Positions 11,919 through 22,565 of a stretch of DNA of 64,000 nucleotides are shown one piece after another. The translations under genes were made by a program, and so were the position numbers. Origin of the DNA: Sipunculus nudus. Taxonomy: Eukaryota; Annelida; Sipuncula; Golfingiida; Sipunculidae. The DNA lies in NCBI GenBank assembly GCA_026874595.1, contig CM049316.1, forward strand, positions 15,691,839 through 15,755,838, written 5' to 3'. The notes beneath the pieces were generated by a model. That model was not told the origin of the DNA and did not search any database. It saw only the letters and a program-made list of their open reading frames with translations. Numbering within the stretch: position 1 is the stretch's first letter; each line of letters opens with the position of its first letter.

Positions 11919-12349
11919 CATAAAACTGTGTATATTAATCTGATCTGGTAGTATTGGAAGCAGCTGGTGCCTTTCCAAAACCGGCTTGCTGTTTACATAC
12001 TATTAAAATGCTGTTCTCATTATTATTAAAAATTAAATAAATAAAATCTGAAATTTTAAGCGATAAATAGAATAATGGTGTAACAACCCCATGTGAATCA
12101 TGATTTAAACTTAAGTTTTCTCTCTATATTTAGATGACCTAAGAACGTGTGTTACTTCGACGACCTTTTTCGTATGGGGTCACAAAGCAAGCGTGGGAAT
12201 GGCAAACATAGAATAGCCTAAAATGTAGAATAGCCATGGTATGGAATGTGTCATACTGCCTTTATACAAATGTTTGTCACTGAGTTTTTCATGATTGGAT
12301 ATTACATTTATAAGTACTTTTATTTGTGTTCTTTAAATTCAGTCTGAGA
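10926..12349. other. Interspersed-repeat remnants; (TA)n at 11877-11915
   Basis: No gene. The stretch 11395-11490 is C-rich ('acccgcc', 'cccggaccc', 'ccaccccgc'). It is followed at 11710-11860 by repeated 'gtaatcgtaatcgattac' words in direct and self-complementary form, a pattern seen in sub-terminal regions of small DNA transposons; assignment to a superfamily would be a guess. A pure (TA)n run occupies 11877-11915. Confidence 0.45.
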
Positions 12350-12384
12350 CCAAACTTACGGAAGCGTATTGCTGCCACCTGGTA

Positions 12385-12510
12385 AAAGAAAAATAAAATA
12401 TTTATCTCGTACGTACGAAATAGTATCTCGTACGTACGACATAGTTCCTCGTACGTACGACATATTATCTCGTACGTACGACATACTATCTCGTACGTAC
12501 GACGTAATAA
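12385..12510. repeat. 21-bp palindromic repeats, left TIR
   Basis: Five consecutive 21-bp units with consensus core ctcgtacgtacgacata. The period is a multiple of three, so a reading frame crosses it as a repeated RTYDI(V/L)S peptide; that frame is a by-product, not a gene. Confidence 0.95.
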
Positions 12511-13903
12511 ATCTTACGGATCTGATTCACAGACTACACAACAGGCCAATTGATATATGTAAAAGAAGTATATATATATATGTGTGTGTGTTAAATAATA
12601 TATGTTCTCCTTGCAAACAGCTGGAACACCGTTATATACATTATTTATTTATTTATACTATACATTTAAATGCTTTTCGATCATATTTTTCTGTGTCTAG
12701 GTTTCTGAAAAATTTCAAGGAAGCGAAATATATCAAGCTGTTGTCTTCAGGTCATATACAGAACTTTCATTTTTAAATAGTTGATTAAATTCTGTTGGCA
12801 GAATATAATGTCATAACAGTGAACCTGTCATAATATTAATAAGAAAAAAATTGAAAACAAGAGGAACAGCTACCAAAATGCCTAAGTTTAAGTGTTTGCA
12901 AATGGGATTGGTTTCTAATATTCATGATTGATAAAAAAATTAGATATATGATATAACGCACAGTGTAGTGGATCGTTAAAGTGTTTAACGCATGTGCAAC
13001 CATTGGCATTGATATGTGGGTAGCGGAACAGTCTAAGACACTTTTGTGCGGTACATATCATTTTATTTAACTAAATAAAAGAAAAGACATATATATATAT
13101 ATAAAAGACTATAACTCATGGACATGGAATTAACCTGTGAAAGAAGAATACAAAATTAAAATCCAAGTCTTTTGTCAGGCTAGAGTGGCGGTAAAACCTA
13201 CACCTTAGATCGGTTTGATTTGCGGATAGGTATAAAATCTTATATATGGTACATGTTCGTGTAACTACTGTAGACGAAGTTAAAATTATAAGATCAAGCA
13301 CTTTGTTTCATAAGAATCATGAACCTCTCCTTATGGGCATCTCTGTATTACAGACATCTCTATAAGTGACCCTGAAGGTTCATATTCATTTGCAATAATA
13401 TGTGTATTGTCTCACGTTATTAACTAATTTTGTCTGAAAACGAAAGTTGTCCAGCAAATCCATGCCGACACATGGGCTTAATATCTCCTGTTCACTGGTT
13501 TTATACAATGTCATGGTTCTGCGTGTGCGTTACCACAGTCCAGGTGTGTCTGTTTACCATTACAAGACCGCTTGACTCAAGATCTCAGTTGAGCACCCAG
13601 GAAATTATAAAAAAGAGAACAAACATGAAAAAGAAACGCCAGGAGAAGCTGGAAAACCTTTATTTGTGAAGTTGGGTTGTACGGCCACCAGGTGGCGTGA
13701 TCGCTGTTTTTTTTCATCATTCATCGCACCCATGGCAAGCTTAATTCCACTTGCGTAACGGAATAAGCAAACGGTTTTAGAACGAAATATTGAAAGATAT
13801 CGTATTTTTTAAGGAGACTACACTGTATTTCACATACACTTAAGAAACCTGGTATATGAAATGTAGGTAGATCCACTTTCCATGGATTTTAATCTCTACA
13901 ACA

Positions 13904-13905
<2 letters not shown>

Positions 13906-13995
<90 letters not shown>

Positions 13996-14003
13996 ATGTG
14001 TGA
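13906..14003. repeat. Composite (CT)n-(TA)n-(TG)n microsatellite
   Basis: Roughly 19 CT units, then about 18 TA units, then a short TG run, inside the TIR element. Confidence 0.95.
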
Positions 14004-15479
14004 AAAGACTGAAAACCTTGGGATATAATGCCAGCGCTGTGTTAGAATGGCTGAGCCGGTGTATACTATAAATGTAATTAGTAAAACGTATAATGTCTAC
14101 CATTTCTTGTTCTTGTTTGACAAGATAGAATATCCCGACCTGTGCAAGGGACACAGCTTTAGGGAATAACAAAACATATAGGGAATTTTGAAGGGACTAA
14201 ACTATCTGTTATGGCCAGTTGTCCGCCTAAATGAGGTGGTGTTCGTTAGACCAGTTTTCACTGTATATATGAGAAGAGTGAGCCGATTGGAGTAGAGTTT
14301 AAAATCCACGAAAAGAGGCTTCTAATGGGAACGATTTACATTTCAGTTGTAATATATGTATGTGTGTGTATGTGTGTTTTCTTTTCACATGTATGTGGGG
14401 TTTTCTTTTCAAATGTGTTCCAGCCGTTTGCAAGGAGGTGGAGAGCATACATTATTGGACATACATGTGTATATATTGCTTATACATATATAAGTTGGCG
14501 GGTTGTGTAATCCGTGAATCAGATCCGTAAGATTTTTTATTATGTCCTACGTACGAGATAACATGTTGTACGTATGAGATAATATGTCGTACTTACGAGA
14601 AAGTATATCGTCCGTACGAGAAAGTATGCCGTACGTACGAGATACTATCTCGTACATACGAGATAAATAATTTATTTTTCGTTAATCAGGTAGCAGCAAT
14701 ACGCTTCCGTACAAACTTGCTTTTTCTTGTGAAAGTCTAAATGTGAAAATTGTCCCAGTGCGTCTTGATATCTTAAATATAACCTGGAATATGAAGAATT
14801 TGGGAAAACGAGTGTGATTTTCATCCCTTCAGTGTCACAAGTGAAGCAATGACATTGTCACAGTGACGTCATCATGAAAATGAAATGTAGTATAATCATA
14901 GCAATAAAATCCAGCGAAAATATATTGATTTATATAGAAATAAGCTAATCAGGCCTGTTCTCCCGGCTCGAAAATAACCTGTTATCTGTTGGTGCTCTAG
15001 AATCGGTAAGCGGTCTGCTATGCGGTCCACTCTGGCTCAGTATTATGCCTGTGGTCAAAATCTCTAGTCGATCTGTTGATTAAAATAATTTGACTGAATG
15101 GTTAGTTTTATTTTAAAGCAGTTCAGCTGGGATGCAGATAAAAGTGCTGTGCATCGGAGGTGTGCGCGCTGTGTATGCTCTCGAGGCTGGACTGTTGCTG
15201 CCTTGAATTGGATATTTTTATGCAACGCCCCAGAACCACAGGGATCTAATTATCTGCGCTCATTAGGCTGCCTTGGCGGAGGTCTGCGCTCTTCTAGTTG
15301 GTTAGTCTTTCATTGTTCATTGTATCCGCATAAAAAACAGTTTTGCGGATACTATGTTTTCCTGCCGATTTCCGCCGCCGTCGCCTCCGATACCGGGTTC
15401 GTGTCTATAAAATTCCTCTCAGACCCCTGGACCGATCTTTCTGAAAACCTGCATAATTATCGGGTCACATATGAACTGG

Positions 15480-16470
15480 TGTCTTACAAAGACTGGTGGC
15501 GCCGACTTTTATCTTCCTTCGCGCAGTGTCCACCTGTGTGACTTTTATAGTGATAATATCCTATATTTCTAGAAAGGTTCAATGTATTAGCCTGAAATTG
15601 TGTATATCCACAGATATTAGATACATGCATCTCGTAATCATGACAAGTGGCGCCGTCTGAAACCGTTTTCGTGTTGCGTTAACCCGTGCGTTTGCTTTAG
15701 GTGAAAATCGCTCATATCTCATGAGTGGTTGAATGTACTTGTCTGAAATGTGGCATGCCCATCCATCTTTGATAAATTTCTCGTATAAATGACAATTGGC
15801 GCAACATATCTTCACTTTTTTTGTAAAATACATTTATTCCTTTTTGTCAGGAGTGGTTTGTCGTAAATATCGAATATCCACATATCTTTGAAACCTTAAT
15901 CTCGTACACCTACAATCGTTGGCGCCACCCACGATCGTTTTCACGTCCATCCACAATTTTTTTTATGGTAAATGCACATATCTCAGGAGTGGATTGATGT
16001 ATCAGCCTGATATATTGCACGTTTATCCGTCTTGGAAAGCTTTGTCGTATTCCAAACAGGTGGTTTCATCTAATGTTCCGTTTTCGTAGAATACATTGGT
16101 GCCCTTTTCACAGGAGTGGTTTGGCGTATTGGCCTAAATTTTTACACGTTGCATCATGGATAGATTTTACATATTTGACATGAAGCGCCACCTACAGTCA
16201 CGTATTTGTAAAGTAGATTTATGCATTTATCTCAGATGTAGTTAAATATATCAGCCCGAAGTGTTGCATGTCCATCTATCTGGGATCGTTTGCTCATGTA
16301 TTCCTTAAATACATTATGCATTTATCTCTTGACTGGTTTGCCATAATGGCCTTAAACTTTGCATATCAATAGATCTTGGATGGTATTATCTTGTACACAT
16401 AACTGGTGGCGACACCCTCATTAATCTTTAATTTCGTCAATCCGTGAGTCTTTTTATACTCGGGCATCTC
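15480..16470 (+). repeat. 'ggtggcgcc' tandem array, forward orientation
   Basis: About eight diverged units of roughly 120 bp. Each carries 'ggtggcgcc', then 'cattcatgcatttatctcaggagtggttt', 'atcagcctgaa', 'gcatgtccatctatcttgga' and a 'tcgta' spacer. The same family lies on the other side of sulfotransferase exon 2 (18470-19150) in the opposite orientation. It lies 3' of the sulfotransferase coding end. Confidence 0.85.
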
Positions 16471-17335
16471 TGATGCAACAAATTTGGAGGGCTTTCACGT
16501 TAGGAGAGATGACATGCCTGTCTTTAACCATCCCTCTGTGATTCTGCGGATACCTGCAGTTGCTTGTCAGCCCATATTCTAGTTAATATTAACATTTTTC
16601 AAAGTTCCTTGTACAACCGTTTGTGTTTCTATTAAGATGACAACAGATGGCTATTATATGTAAGTTATCAGGTATACATTATCAAGGAAGTATGAAATAT
16701 AATGCAAGAGCAGATTCAATAATTATATATAAAAAATAACCGTGAACTAGCGTCATCTCGACCCTCTGGCATTACGTCCAGATTACTGGCAGAGTGTCAT
16801 TACATCTAAGTCTGAGAAAAGCATTATAAGGCCTTATGAAGATGGAAATATTTTCGTCATTTCTGACAACGCTTCATGGCCTATAGGTACAATATCAATC
16901 AACATAAACCAGACCAATCGTTAGCATGTTTGTGTACTTTTTTATAATACCAAATATGAGCGAGAAAAGTTCCTGTTTAACCCAGCACCTTGGTAAACCC
17001 CTCGGCATGTTTGTTGAATTTATGACCGCACGAACACAAGCATGGCTCGCACGGGTTACGGGACGCAGGCAGCTTGCAGACGATACAGGAAATGACCCGT
17101 GTCCATGCAGACGGTGTTTCAGTTTGGGTTGTGAGCTCACATGTATACTATTGTTTTAATTCATTATTCTTAGCATAATATTGAGATTATGGGCCGTTTA
17201 CCACAACATGAATGCAACCTGATGCAAGACCAATGCGATACATACCTCGATATTACATGTATCACGACACGAGCAGGTTTACCAGCCCAATGATCCGATT
17301 GCCAACTGAGTCGGGTTATCACGGCTAAACGTGAA
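16471..17335. other. 3' flank of the sulfotransferase gene
   Basis: Sequence downstream (minus strand) of the stop codon at 17336-17338, probably holding the 3' UTR. The minus- and plus-strand frames near 16895-17159 lie back to back. The plus-strand one is interrupted by a stop in the duplicate copy, so neither looks like a conserved gene. I saw no clear polyadenylation signal that I would commit to. Confidence 0.4.
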
Positions 17336-18048
17336 CTAACTGTAGTCAAAATAAATGCCCGTTTCTTTGCCGAACTGATCCATAAGTGTATTTATTTCTT
17401 TGTTTTGGTCCTCTGAGAAGACATTTTTCCAGTCTCCCACAATACCTTTCCTTAGAAACACCGATCCAGGTAGAAATAAAGGGTGGCCATCCAAATTTAG
17501 ATTAGAATTCTTTTTCATGTTATTGAAATCTGTAATACTCACAATTCTCTCCAGCGTTTCATTATCTACAGGTCTGCTGATAAACTCGGCTACTTTCCTG
17601 ATCCAAAAGAGTGGATCGTTCCGGAGTTCCTCGTATCTCACAATGAGCATATTTGTATTTTCACGGTTATACCAAAATGATTTCACGTGATCAAACCAAC
17701 TCCCAAAGAAGACATCTCCTTTAAAAAAAACTTTGAAAAACACATTCCATTTCCCTTGCCATGGCCCCATTAGCGTGAACATTTTGTGGAAGTGAAAGTA
17801 GGACACGGCGACATCTTTAGGATTACGAAGCATGTAGATGACCTTCCCATTCTTCTCTTTGTTAACATATGAAGGCAACAACTGGAAGTATAGGTGACTC
17901 CAAAAGCATGCTGGATGTGACAGAGTTTCCGCTACAGGTAGATTACCGTCTAGCATTCCCTCGTTGATACCCAGTTTTGTGTTTTCAAACATATCGAGGT
18001 TATCGTGACTCATGATTGCACGTACGATCACTGTCATCCAAACGTTGC
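17336..18048 (-). CDS. Cytosolic sulfotransferase, exon 2 (C-terminal 236 residues)
   Basis: This exon encodes most of a cytosolic sulfotransferase (SULT, PF00685), which transfers sulfate from PAPS to hydroxyl or amine groups of small molecules. It starts at a good acceptor (CTTTTGTAG|GC). Joined to exon 1 (21880-22042) it completes the PAPS loop as FPKSG-NVW. Landmarks in order: a His in FWSHLYFQLLP at the place of the catalytic His of the family's KTHLP segment; the RNPKDVAVSYFHF motif with the 3'-phosphate Arg and Ser; FxGSWFDHVKSFW; RYEELRNDP; and the C-terminal RKGIVGDWKN PAPS motif. The total of 291 residues is normal for SULTs (about 285-300). The usual Thr after PKSG is Asn here. A soluble cytosolic enzyme is expected, with unknown substrate. 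Confidence 0.93.
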
Positions 18049-18051
18049 CTA

Positions 18052-18470
18052 CAAAAGATATGTGATTATGTAGCGAAGATAAATACAATTTACTCTACAT
18101 ATGTGGGGGGAAAAGTATGATTAAGTTAGTTCCACAAATGATTCAACAACAATACAATGCAGGTTTTCCATTAGCATGCGCATTGCGAATTCCTGACACG
18201 TCAATTCCTATTTTCAGTTAAAATATATATTATCTATAATATTTGTAATAGAAAGGCGACTACAGGTATCCTCTAAATCACAAAGGCTTGGATAATGTGA
18301 GGCATGGAATCTCTCCTAACCTGACAGCCCTCGAAAGTATCCCAAGACACGGATCGGCGAAACTAAAGATTAATGCAGGGGTCACCAACAGTCATGTGTA
18401 CAAGATAATTCCATTCTAGATCTATGGACATGCAAAATGTCCTGCCGATACTCCAGATCCCTCCTATGCT
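18052..18470. other. Start of the 3' half of the sulfotransferase intron, no feature
   Basis: Intron sequence between exon 2 and the inverted array. It is duplicated almost unchanged at 27542-27960. No coding or structural feature was seen. Confidence 0.5.
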
Positions 18471-19150
18471 AAATGCATAAATTTATTTTACAAATACATG
18501 GTTGTATGTGGCGCCACCTGTTTTGTGTACGAGAAAGCTATCCAAGACGGATGAAGATGCAAAATTCACGACCGATACATCAAACAACCCCTGAGATATA
18601 TGCCTGATAGTATTCTACAAATTCGTGAATTTAGGTGGCGCTACCAGTCTTGTGTTTAAGAAATCTACCCATGATGGATTGACATTTACGTTGAACAACT
18701 TCTAAGATATGTGTCATTTTCACAAAATAACTGATTTACCTATTGAAGAAAGATGGAATTGATTGTAGGTGGCAACACAAGGGCTGTACACATTATTAAG
18801 CATTCCATAGGTCTATGGACATGTAAATATTCAGATGGATACATCAAACCACACCTGAGAAATGAACATCAATGTATTACAACAAAAAGGAACAGTAGGT
18901 GGCGCTACCTGTCTCGACTGCGATGAAGACGGATAAACGTGCAACATTTCAGGACGATACAGCCACGCATTAGGTTATGTTCAATTTTCACCAATAACAG
19001 ATTTATGGATGGACACTGCTTAAAAACAATTTTAGAGGGCGCCACCAATCTTGTGTACAAGATGGAGGTGTCTAAGATCTATGGATATGCAACATTTCAG
19101 GCCTATACATCAAGCCATACCTGAGAAAAGGGTATCAATGCATTCTACAA
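18470..19150 (-). repeat. 'ggcgccacc' tandem array, reverse orientation
   Basis: About six units of the family seen at 15480-16470, inverse-complemented ('ggcgccacctg', 'gtacgagaaag.tatcc.agacggatgaa', 'gatacatcaaac.a.cctgaga', 'tattctacaa'). With the forward array it brackets sulfotransferase exon 2 as a long imperfect inverted repeat. Only the first one or two units are present in copy 2 before the satellite begins. Confidence 0.85.
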
Positions 19151-19199
19151 CAAGGGATCCATGGGTCTCGACGCTCAGCTGAATTGATCTATAAGTATA

Positions 19200-19640
19200 T
19201 TTTTATTAGCTTTTTCAAAATATGGGTCCTGTGTACATGACCCTTGTCCATATGACCTGAAAATCTGAAAGATTATTCTTGAACTCTCACCATTTTGATT
19301 TTCATAACATTCTTTAAAAAAGTGGGTCAATTGACCTTGACCTTTGACCCAAAATTTGGAAATTATATTCCCCTATTGGTAGGTGTGCAGTCTGTGGAAG
19401 ATGAAAGGTTCGGGGTAAAAGATTGGCTTAAAATGAATCCACAACTGTTTTAAATCAAGGGCTGCTATGACATTGACATTTGATCTAATGCCCCATAAAT
19501 CAGAGGATTCTTTCTTTATTGGTGGGTCACATATAACTTAAGTTTGAAACCAATTTTTCAATCCATACAGGAGTTATCATCCGGAAACAAATTTGTGGAC
19601 AGATGGCCCTTTGACCTTGACCATTGACCTGGTGACCCCA
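19200..19640. repeat. 'gaccttgacctttgacc' interspersed repeat
   Basis: Contains several 'tgaccttgacc(t)ttgacc' words with 'aaatttggaaattatattccc' and 'agtctgtggaagatgaaaggt'. This style of sequence is common in molluscan non-LTR or MITE-like repeats. No coding frame; family not assigned. A similar word set occurs at 63690-63740. Confidence 0.5.
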
Positions 19641-19836
19641 ACATCAATTGTGGTCTTCCCAGCGATGTAGTCGAGTCCACACCGCCCGAGTCCGAGTGCA
19701 AGTCCGAGTCCAGGCCAGACAGCAGAAAGCTCCCACGAGGGTGTGTTACGGAGTGCATATTAAATCGGACCGAACTGTCTCGCAAGTGAAGTTTGCAGTT
19801 CAAAATTTTCCCTTGAGCAAAAGGTCTACGTTATAT

Positions 19837-19837
<1 letters not shown>

Positions 19838-19881
<44 letters not shown>
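19838..19881. repeat. (TA)n microsatellite
   Basis: Pure TA run immediately left of the tRNA-like SINE trimer. Confidence 0.95.
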
Positions 19882-19886
<5 letters not shown>

Positions 19887-20625
19887 ACGAAAACAAATTG
19901 CTCAGAGGAAAAATCTCGGCCGATCCGGGATTCAAACCCATGTCGATGGCGCACATGTCCGGCGTTTGAACCGCTTCGCTAGCGAGACAGTTCTGTCCGC
20001 TTTTATGTCACCCCGTAGCACACCCCCTCTTAAGAGCGTTCTGCTATCAGAAAAAGACTATCCCAGGAGTCACACTTTTTTAGAACTAGGTGGTAGTAAT
20101 TGTTCTTATTATTTCAAACCACCATTCCCCAGGCACACGTTTTGGACGAGCCCCCATTTTGTTACCAAGACAAAGTGCTCATGGGAAAACATTGGGCCGA
20201 TCCCGGTTTCGAACCCATGTTGGTTTCGAACATGCCCGGCGATCCAACCGCTTCGCTAGAAAAGCATACTTCACTAGCGAGACAGTTCGGTCTGCTTTTA
20301 TGTCACCCCGTAACACACCCCCACTTAAGAGCGATCTGTTATCAGAACAAGACTAATTATCCCAGGAGTCGTCACACTTTTTGTGAGCTAGGTCGCGGTA
20401 ATTACTCTATTACTTCAAACCACCATTCCCCGGGCCACAAGGTTTGGCGTCACGTTGGACAAGCCCCCATTTTTTTACGTAGACAAATTGCTCAGGGGAA
20501 GATGCTGGGCCGATCCGGGATTCGAACCTATGTCGGTGGCGCATATGTCCGGCGTTCCAACCGCTTCGCTAGAAAAGTAAACTTCTCTAGCGAGGCAGTT
20601 CGGTCCGCTTTTATGTCACCCCGTA
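19882..20625 (-). mobile_element. tRNA-like SINE, three tandem units
   Basis: Three direct units (starting about 19882, 20157 and 20470), each with 'acaaattgctca.gggaa', 'ggccgatccgggattcgaaccc', 'ccggcg.t.caaccgcttcgctag' and 'cttttatgtcaccccgta'. On the minus strand each carries an A-box-like 'TAGCGAAGCGGTT' and a B-box 'GGTTCGAATCC' with tRNA-like spacing, which indicates a tRNA-derived head. The third unit is truncated by the TA run and the Tigger-like element. Long plus-strand frames across it (19648-20259, 20100-20645) are by-products of the repeat and share its period. Confidence 0.65.
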
Positions 20626-20639
20626 AATATATATATATA

Positions 20640-21622
20640 CAGTGAACTCCCGTATGACGACACCCCCTTTAACACGACCACCCCGCTAACACGACCACTT
20701 TTCTTGGTCCCAGAATTGTCTTATATACATAATCACATAAAAAACTTCGGTAACACGACCACCCCGCTATCACGACCAAGGACCACCTTTTTTGGTCCCA
20801 ACCTACAGATTAGCCCCCGTATCACGACCATTGGCCCGTGACGACTGTTGCCCGTTGAGCAGATAACACGCTCACCGTCCAGTTGGACTTAGTTAATAGC
20901 CCGTAATTAATTAACCGTATCACGACCACTGGACAGTGACGACCGCGGCCCGTTGAGCAGGTGACAGACAGGCTCACCGCCCAGCTTGGACTTAGATAAT
21001 AGCTCGTGATTAATTAGCTTGACAAGGATCTGACCAGCCATAGTTAGGCTTGTTTATAATGCCGCCCAACCTATACACATCAATAGATATTGGACTCCAT
21101 GGTCCGTTACCTTGTTTGTTGAGTACGGCTGTAAGATCAGCATTTAACATACTGATAAGAAAAAGGAGTTTGGCAAACATAACTGACACCACATGTATAT
21201 ATTCAGGTGAGTAAAGTAAAACTGTGACAAATCACATTTCAAGGATCAAGCAGGAACACATAAATAACACTTTAAACTTGATGTGATTATTCTGTTCTCA
21301 CTACATGTTCGACATCAGATTATCTTCGTGTTAAGTCCAATGCTGTAAGAATGACTTTAATGCCAATGATTTGTTTCATTTGTGTGTTTTATTTCTATGT
21401 GAATAACACTTTTGAATCATATTCATGTGTGTTATTTATTTTTCTCTATATTTTAAATTTTAAATTAAACAGGGACAACAACTAAACATTTACTTGAAAT
21501 ACCCATGTTATCATCTGCGTTTATATTGCCAGACTAATGTACAAGCATCCCGCTAAGACGAGCACCCCGATAACACGACCACTTAGCCTGGTCCCGCAAG
21601 TGGTCGCGTTAGCGGGGTTTTA

Positions 21623-21625
<3 letters not shown>
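20640..21625. mobile_element. Tigger/pogo-like non-autonomous DNA transposon
   Basis: A 986-bp element bounded by TA dinucleotides on both sides (20638-20639 and 21626-21627), the target duplication expected of Tc1/mariner/pogo elements. The left terminus is CAGTGAACTCCCGTATGACG. The right terminus, read inward, is CAGTAAAACCCCGCTAACGC. The left ~300 bp repeats the words 'cgtatcacgaccac', 'cccgctaacacgaccac' and 'ttggtccc', and the right ~90 bp does so in inverted form. The interior has no transposase (only a 60-codon minus frame at 21010-21192, unrecognised). It inserted into or beside (TA)n tracts and lies in the sulfotransferase intron. Confidence 0.8.

Positions 21626-21688
<63 letters not shown>
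21626..21688. repeat. (TA)n microsatellite
   Basis: About 31 TA units directly abutting the right end of the Tigger-like element. Confidence 0.95.
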
Positions 21689-21693
<5 letters not shown>

Positions 21694-21879
21694 GCTACCA
21701 GCAAGAGAATACGGGAAGAATTTGGTTAATCTTAAATGTTCGTGGATGAGATAGAAATATATTTTGACAATTGAACATGAATTACAGACGAACAGGCAAT
21801 ATGAGTCTACGTCGATAGGTGTTACATGTATTTTTTAAACTTTACTATTAATGCATGTAAAGTACTTCTGAATTCTTAC

Positions 21880-22042
21880 CAGATTTTGGAAAGCCACACA
21901 CTATAGTGTCACTATCTTCAAGGACTAAATTCTTTATCTTCTTGAGACGCTCTCGAGTTAAAGGTGCATAATAACGAATTCCATCAATCACATGACTACC
22001 TTGTATTTCGTACTTCGTCTTACCCGAAGTATTTTCCGCCAT
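21880..22042 (-). CDS. Cytosolic sulfotransferase, exon 1 (N-terminal 54 residues)
   Basis: Minus-strand exon starting at an ATG in strong context (GAACATGGCGG: A at -3, G at +4). It encodes MAENTSGKTKYEIQGSHVID..., the SULT N-terminal segment with 'GIRYYAPLT' and then 'DTIVCGFPKS'. It ends in phase 1 at a consensus donor (AAATCTG|GTAAGAA), inside the PAPS-binding PKSG loop, a common SULT splice position. The phase matches exon 2 at 18048, giving a 291-residue protein across a 3.8-kb intron. Reading past the donor gives a short false extension. The region upstream (22043-22250) should hold the promoter and 5' UTR, but no TATA box is clear. Confidence 0.9.
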
Positions 22043-22451
22043 GTTCTCACTATATCTATCTCTACGTGGTTACAGCACACGTATTGTACACGTGGATCAG
22101 GTAATGATCTCTGACGAAGTAGAGTTTAACGTGCAAAGGCCAATGAGCGTATACTAGTATACATAGATTTTGACCCAATTGATACATTAATGCACCTCGT
22201 TGTAAAAACAGATCAGCAGGAAGAACGAACTGCAGTGCGCATTTCAACCAACTAATGAGGACAATTAGACAAGGGGCTCTATGCTAGTTTATACTTATTA
22301 AATAGTAAGTTTGAATTCACATTCAGTGCACTCCTACGCTCGGGTGCATTTGAACACAAGCCTGGTTGATTTACGACATTGTTTTTGTGATAAGATCACT
22401 TCAGAGTGAGTTATGCACCTGGAGAGATGGTCATGGTATTCAAAAAGCAGC

Positions 22452-22565
22452 CTATACTAAGCGTATGGGACTTATGTTTAATAGCACGGTACGCCTGAAC
22501 AAAAAATACTCTCTTTGAATCCGCTCCTGTTTCCAAATCGGCATCAAAATGTCACGGGTCTTTCC
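22452..22565 (-). CDS. Candidate C-terminal exon of a DUF4440/SnoaL-like protein
   Basis: After a possible acceptor (CTTGCGCAG|GG) the minus strand is open for 37 codons to a stop: GKTRDILMPIWKQE followed by RIQREYFLFRRTVLLN. DUF4440-type NTF2-fold domains end in a strand pattern 'Gky.viWkk..g.Wkl..Di.n', which the GK...IWKQE...FLFRRTVLLN pattern resembles. It lies about 0.5 kb downstream, in gene order, of the exon at 23050-23215, so the two may belong to one gene. The acceptor lacks a long pyrimidine tract and the family call rests on pattern memory only. Confidence 0.25.
   Translation of the reverse strand, partial: GKTRDILMPIWKQERIQREYFLFRRTVLLNISPIRLV

Larger units (their letters stand above)
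12358..14710. mobile_element. Non-autonomous TIR element with 21-bp palindromic sub-repeats
   Basis: The left end (12358 rightward: ACGGAAGCGTATTGCTGC) is the inverse complement of the right end (...GCAGCAATACGCTTCCGT to 14710). The inverted similarity continues about 190 bp inward. Each arm holds five or six 21-bp units centred on the palindrome cgtacgtacg, bounded on the inside by 'gatccgtaag'/'cttacggatc'. Flanks 'ccaaactt' (12350-12357) and 'acaaactt' (14711-14718) form a likely 8-bp target duplication with one mismatch. The 1.95-kb interior has no transposase frame, only a (CT)n-(TA)n-(TG)n composite at 13906-14003, so movement would need a helper. An 8-bp duplication would suit hAT-like elements, but this is unproven. 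Confidence 0.8.
14745..18643. repeat. Segmental duplication, copy 1 (3.9 kb)
   Basis: Collinear with 24210-28131 at high identity (I estimate above 95% by eye), starting at 'ttgtcccagtgcgtcttgat' and ending at 'aggtggcgcta'. It contains the repeat array at 15480-16470, sulfotransferase exon 2 and the first part of the inverted array. Copy 1 lacks about 32 bp present in copy 2 at roughly 25763-25794. Copy 1 begins only about 35 bp right of the TIR element that ends at 14710. Confidence 0.95.

Noticed and set aside
12369-12776. 135-codon frame with SRTYDIV repeats, resembling a repeat protein
   Set aside because: It is a reading of the 21-bp palindromic repeats in the transposon arm, then runs into AT-rich DNA. 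No such frame survives in the inverted arm.
15098-15541. 147-codon frame with Cys/Trp-rich peptide
   Set aside because: In the duplicate copy (24563 onward) a single extra A breaks the frame, and the 3' part runs into the 'ggtggcgcc' array. It is not conserved as protein.
16895-17159. Back-to-back 77-81 codon frames downstream of the sulfotransferase
   Set aside because: The minus-strand frame persists in copy 2, but only because the DNA is recently duplicated. The plus frame is broken there, and there is no domain or splice support.
19648-20645. Overlapping 203-, 88- and 181-codon frames
   Set aside because: They follow the period of the tRNA-like SINE trimer and cross a (TA)n tract; the peptides repeat with the units.
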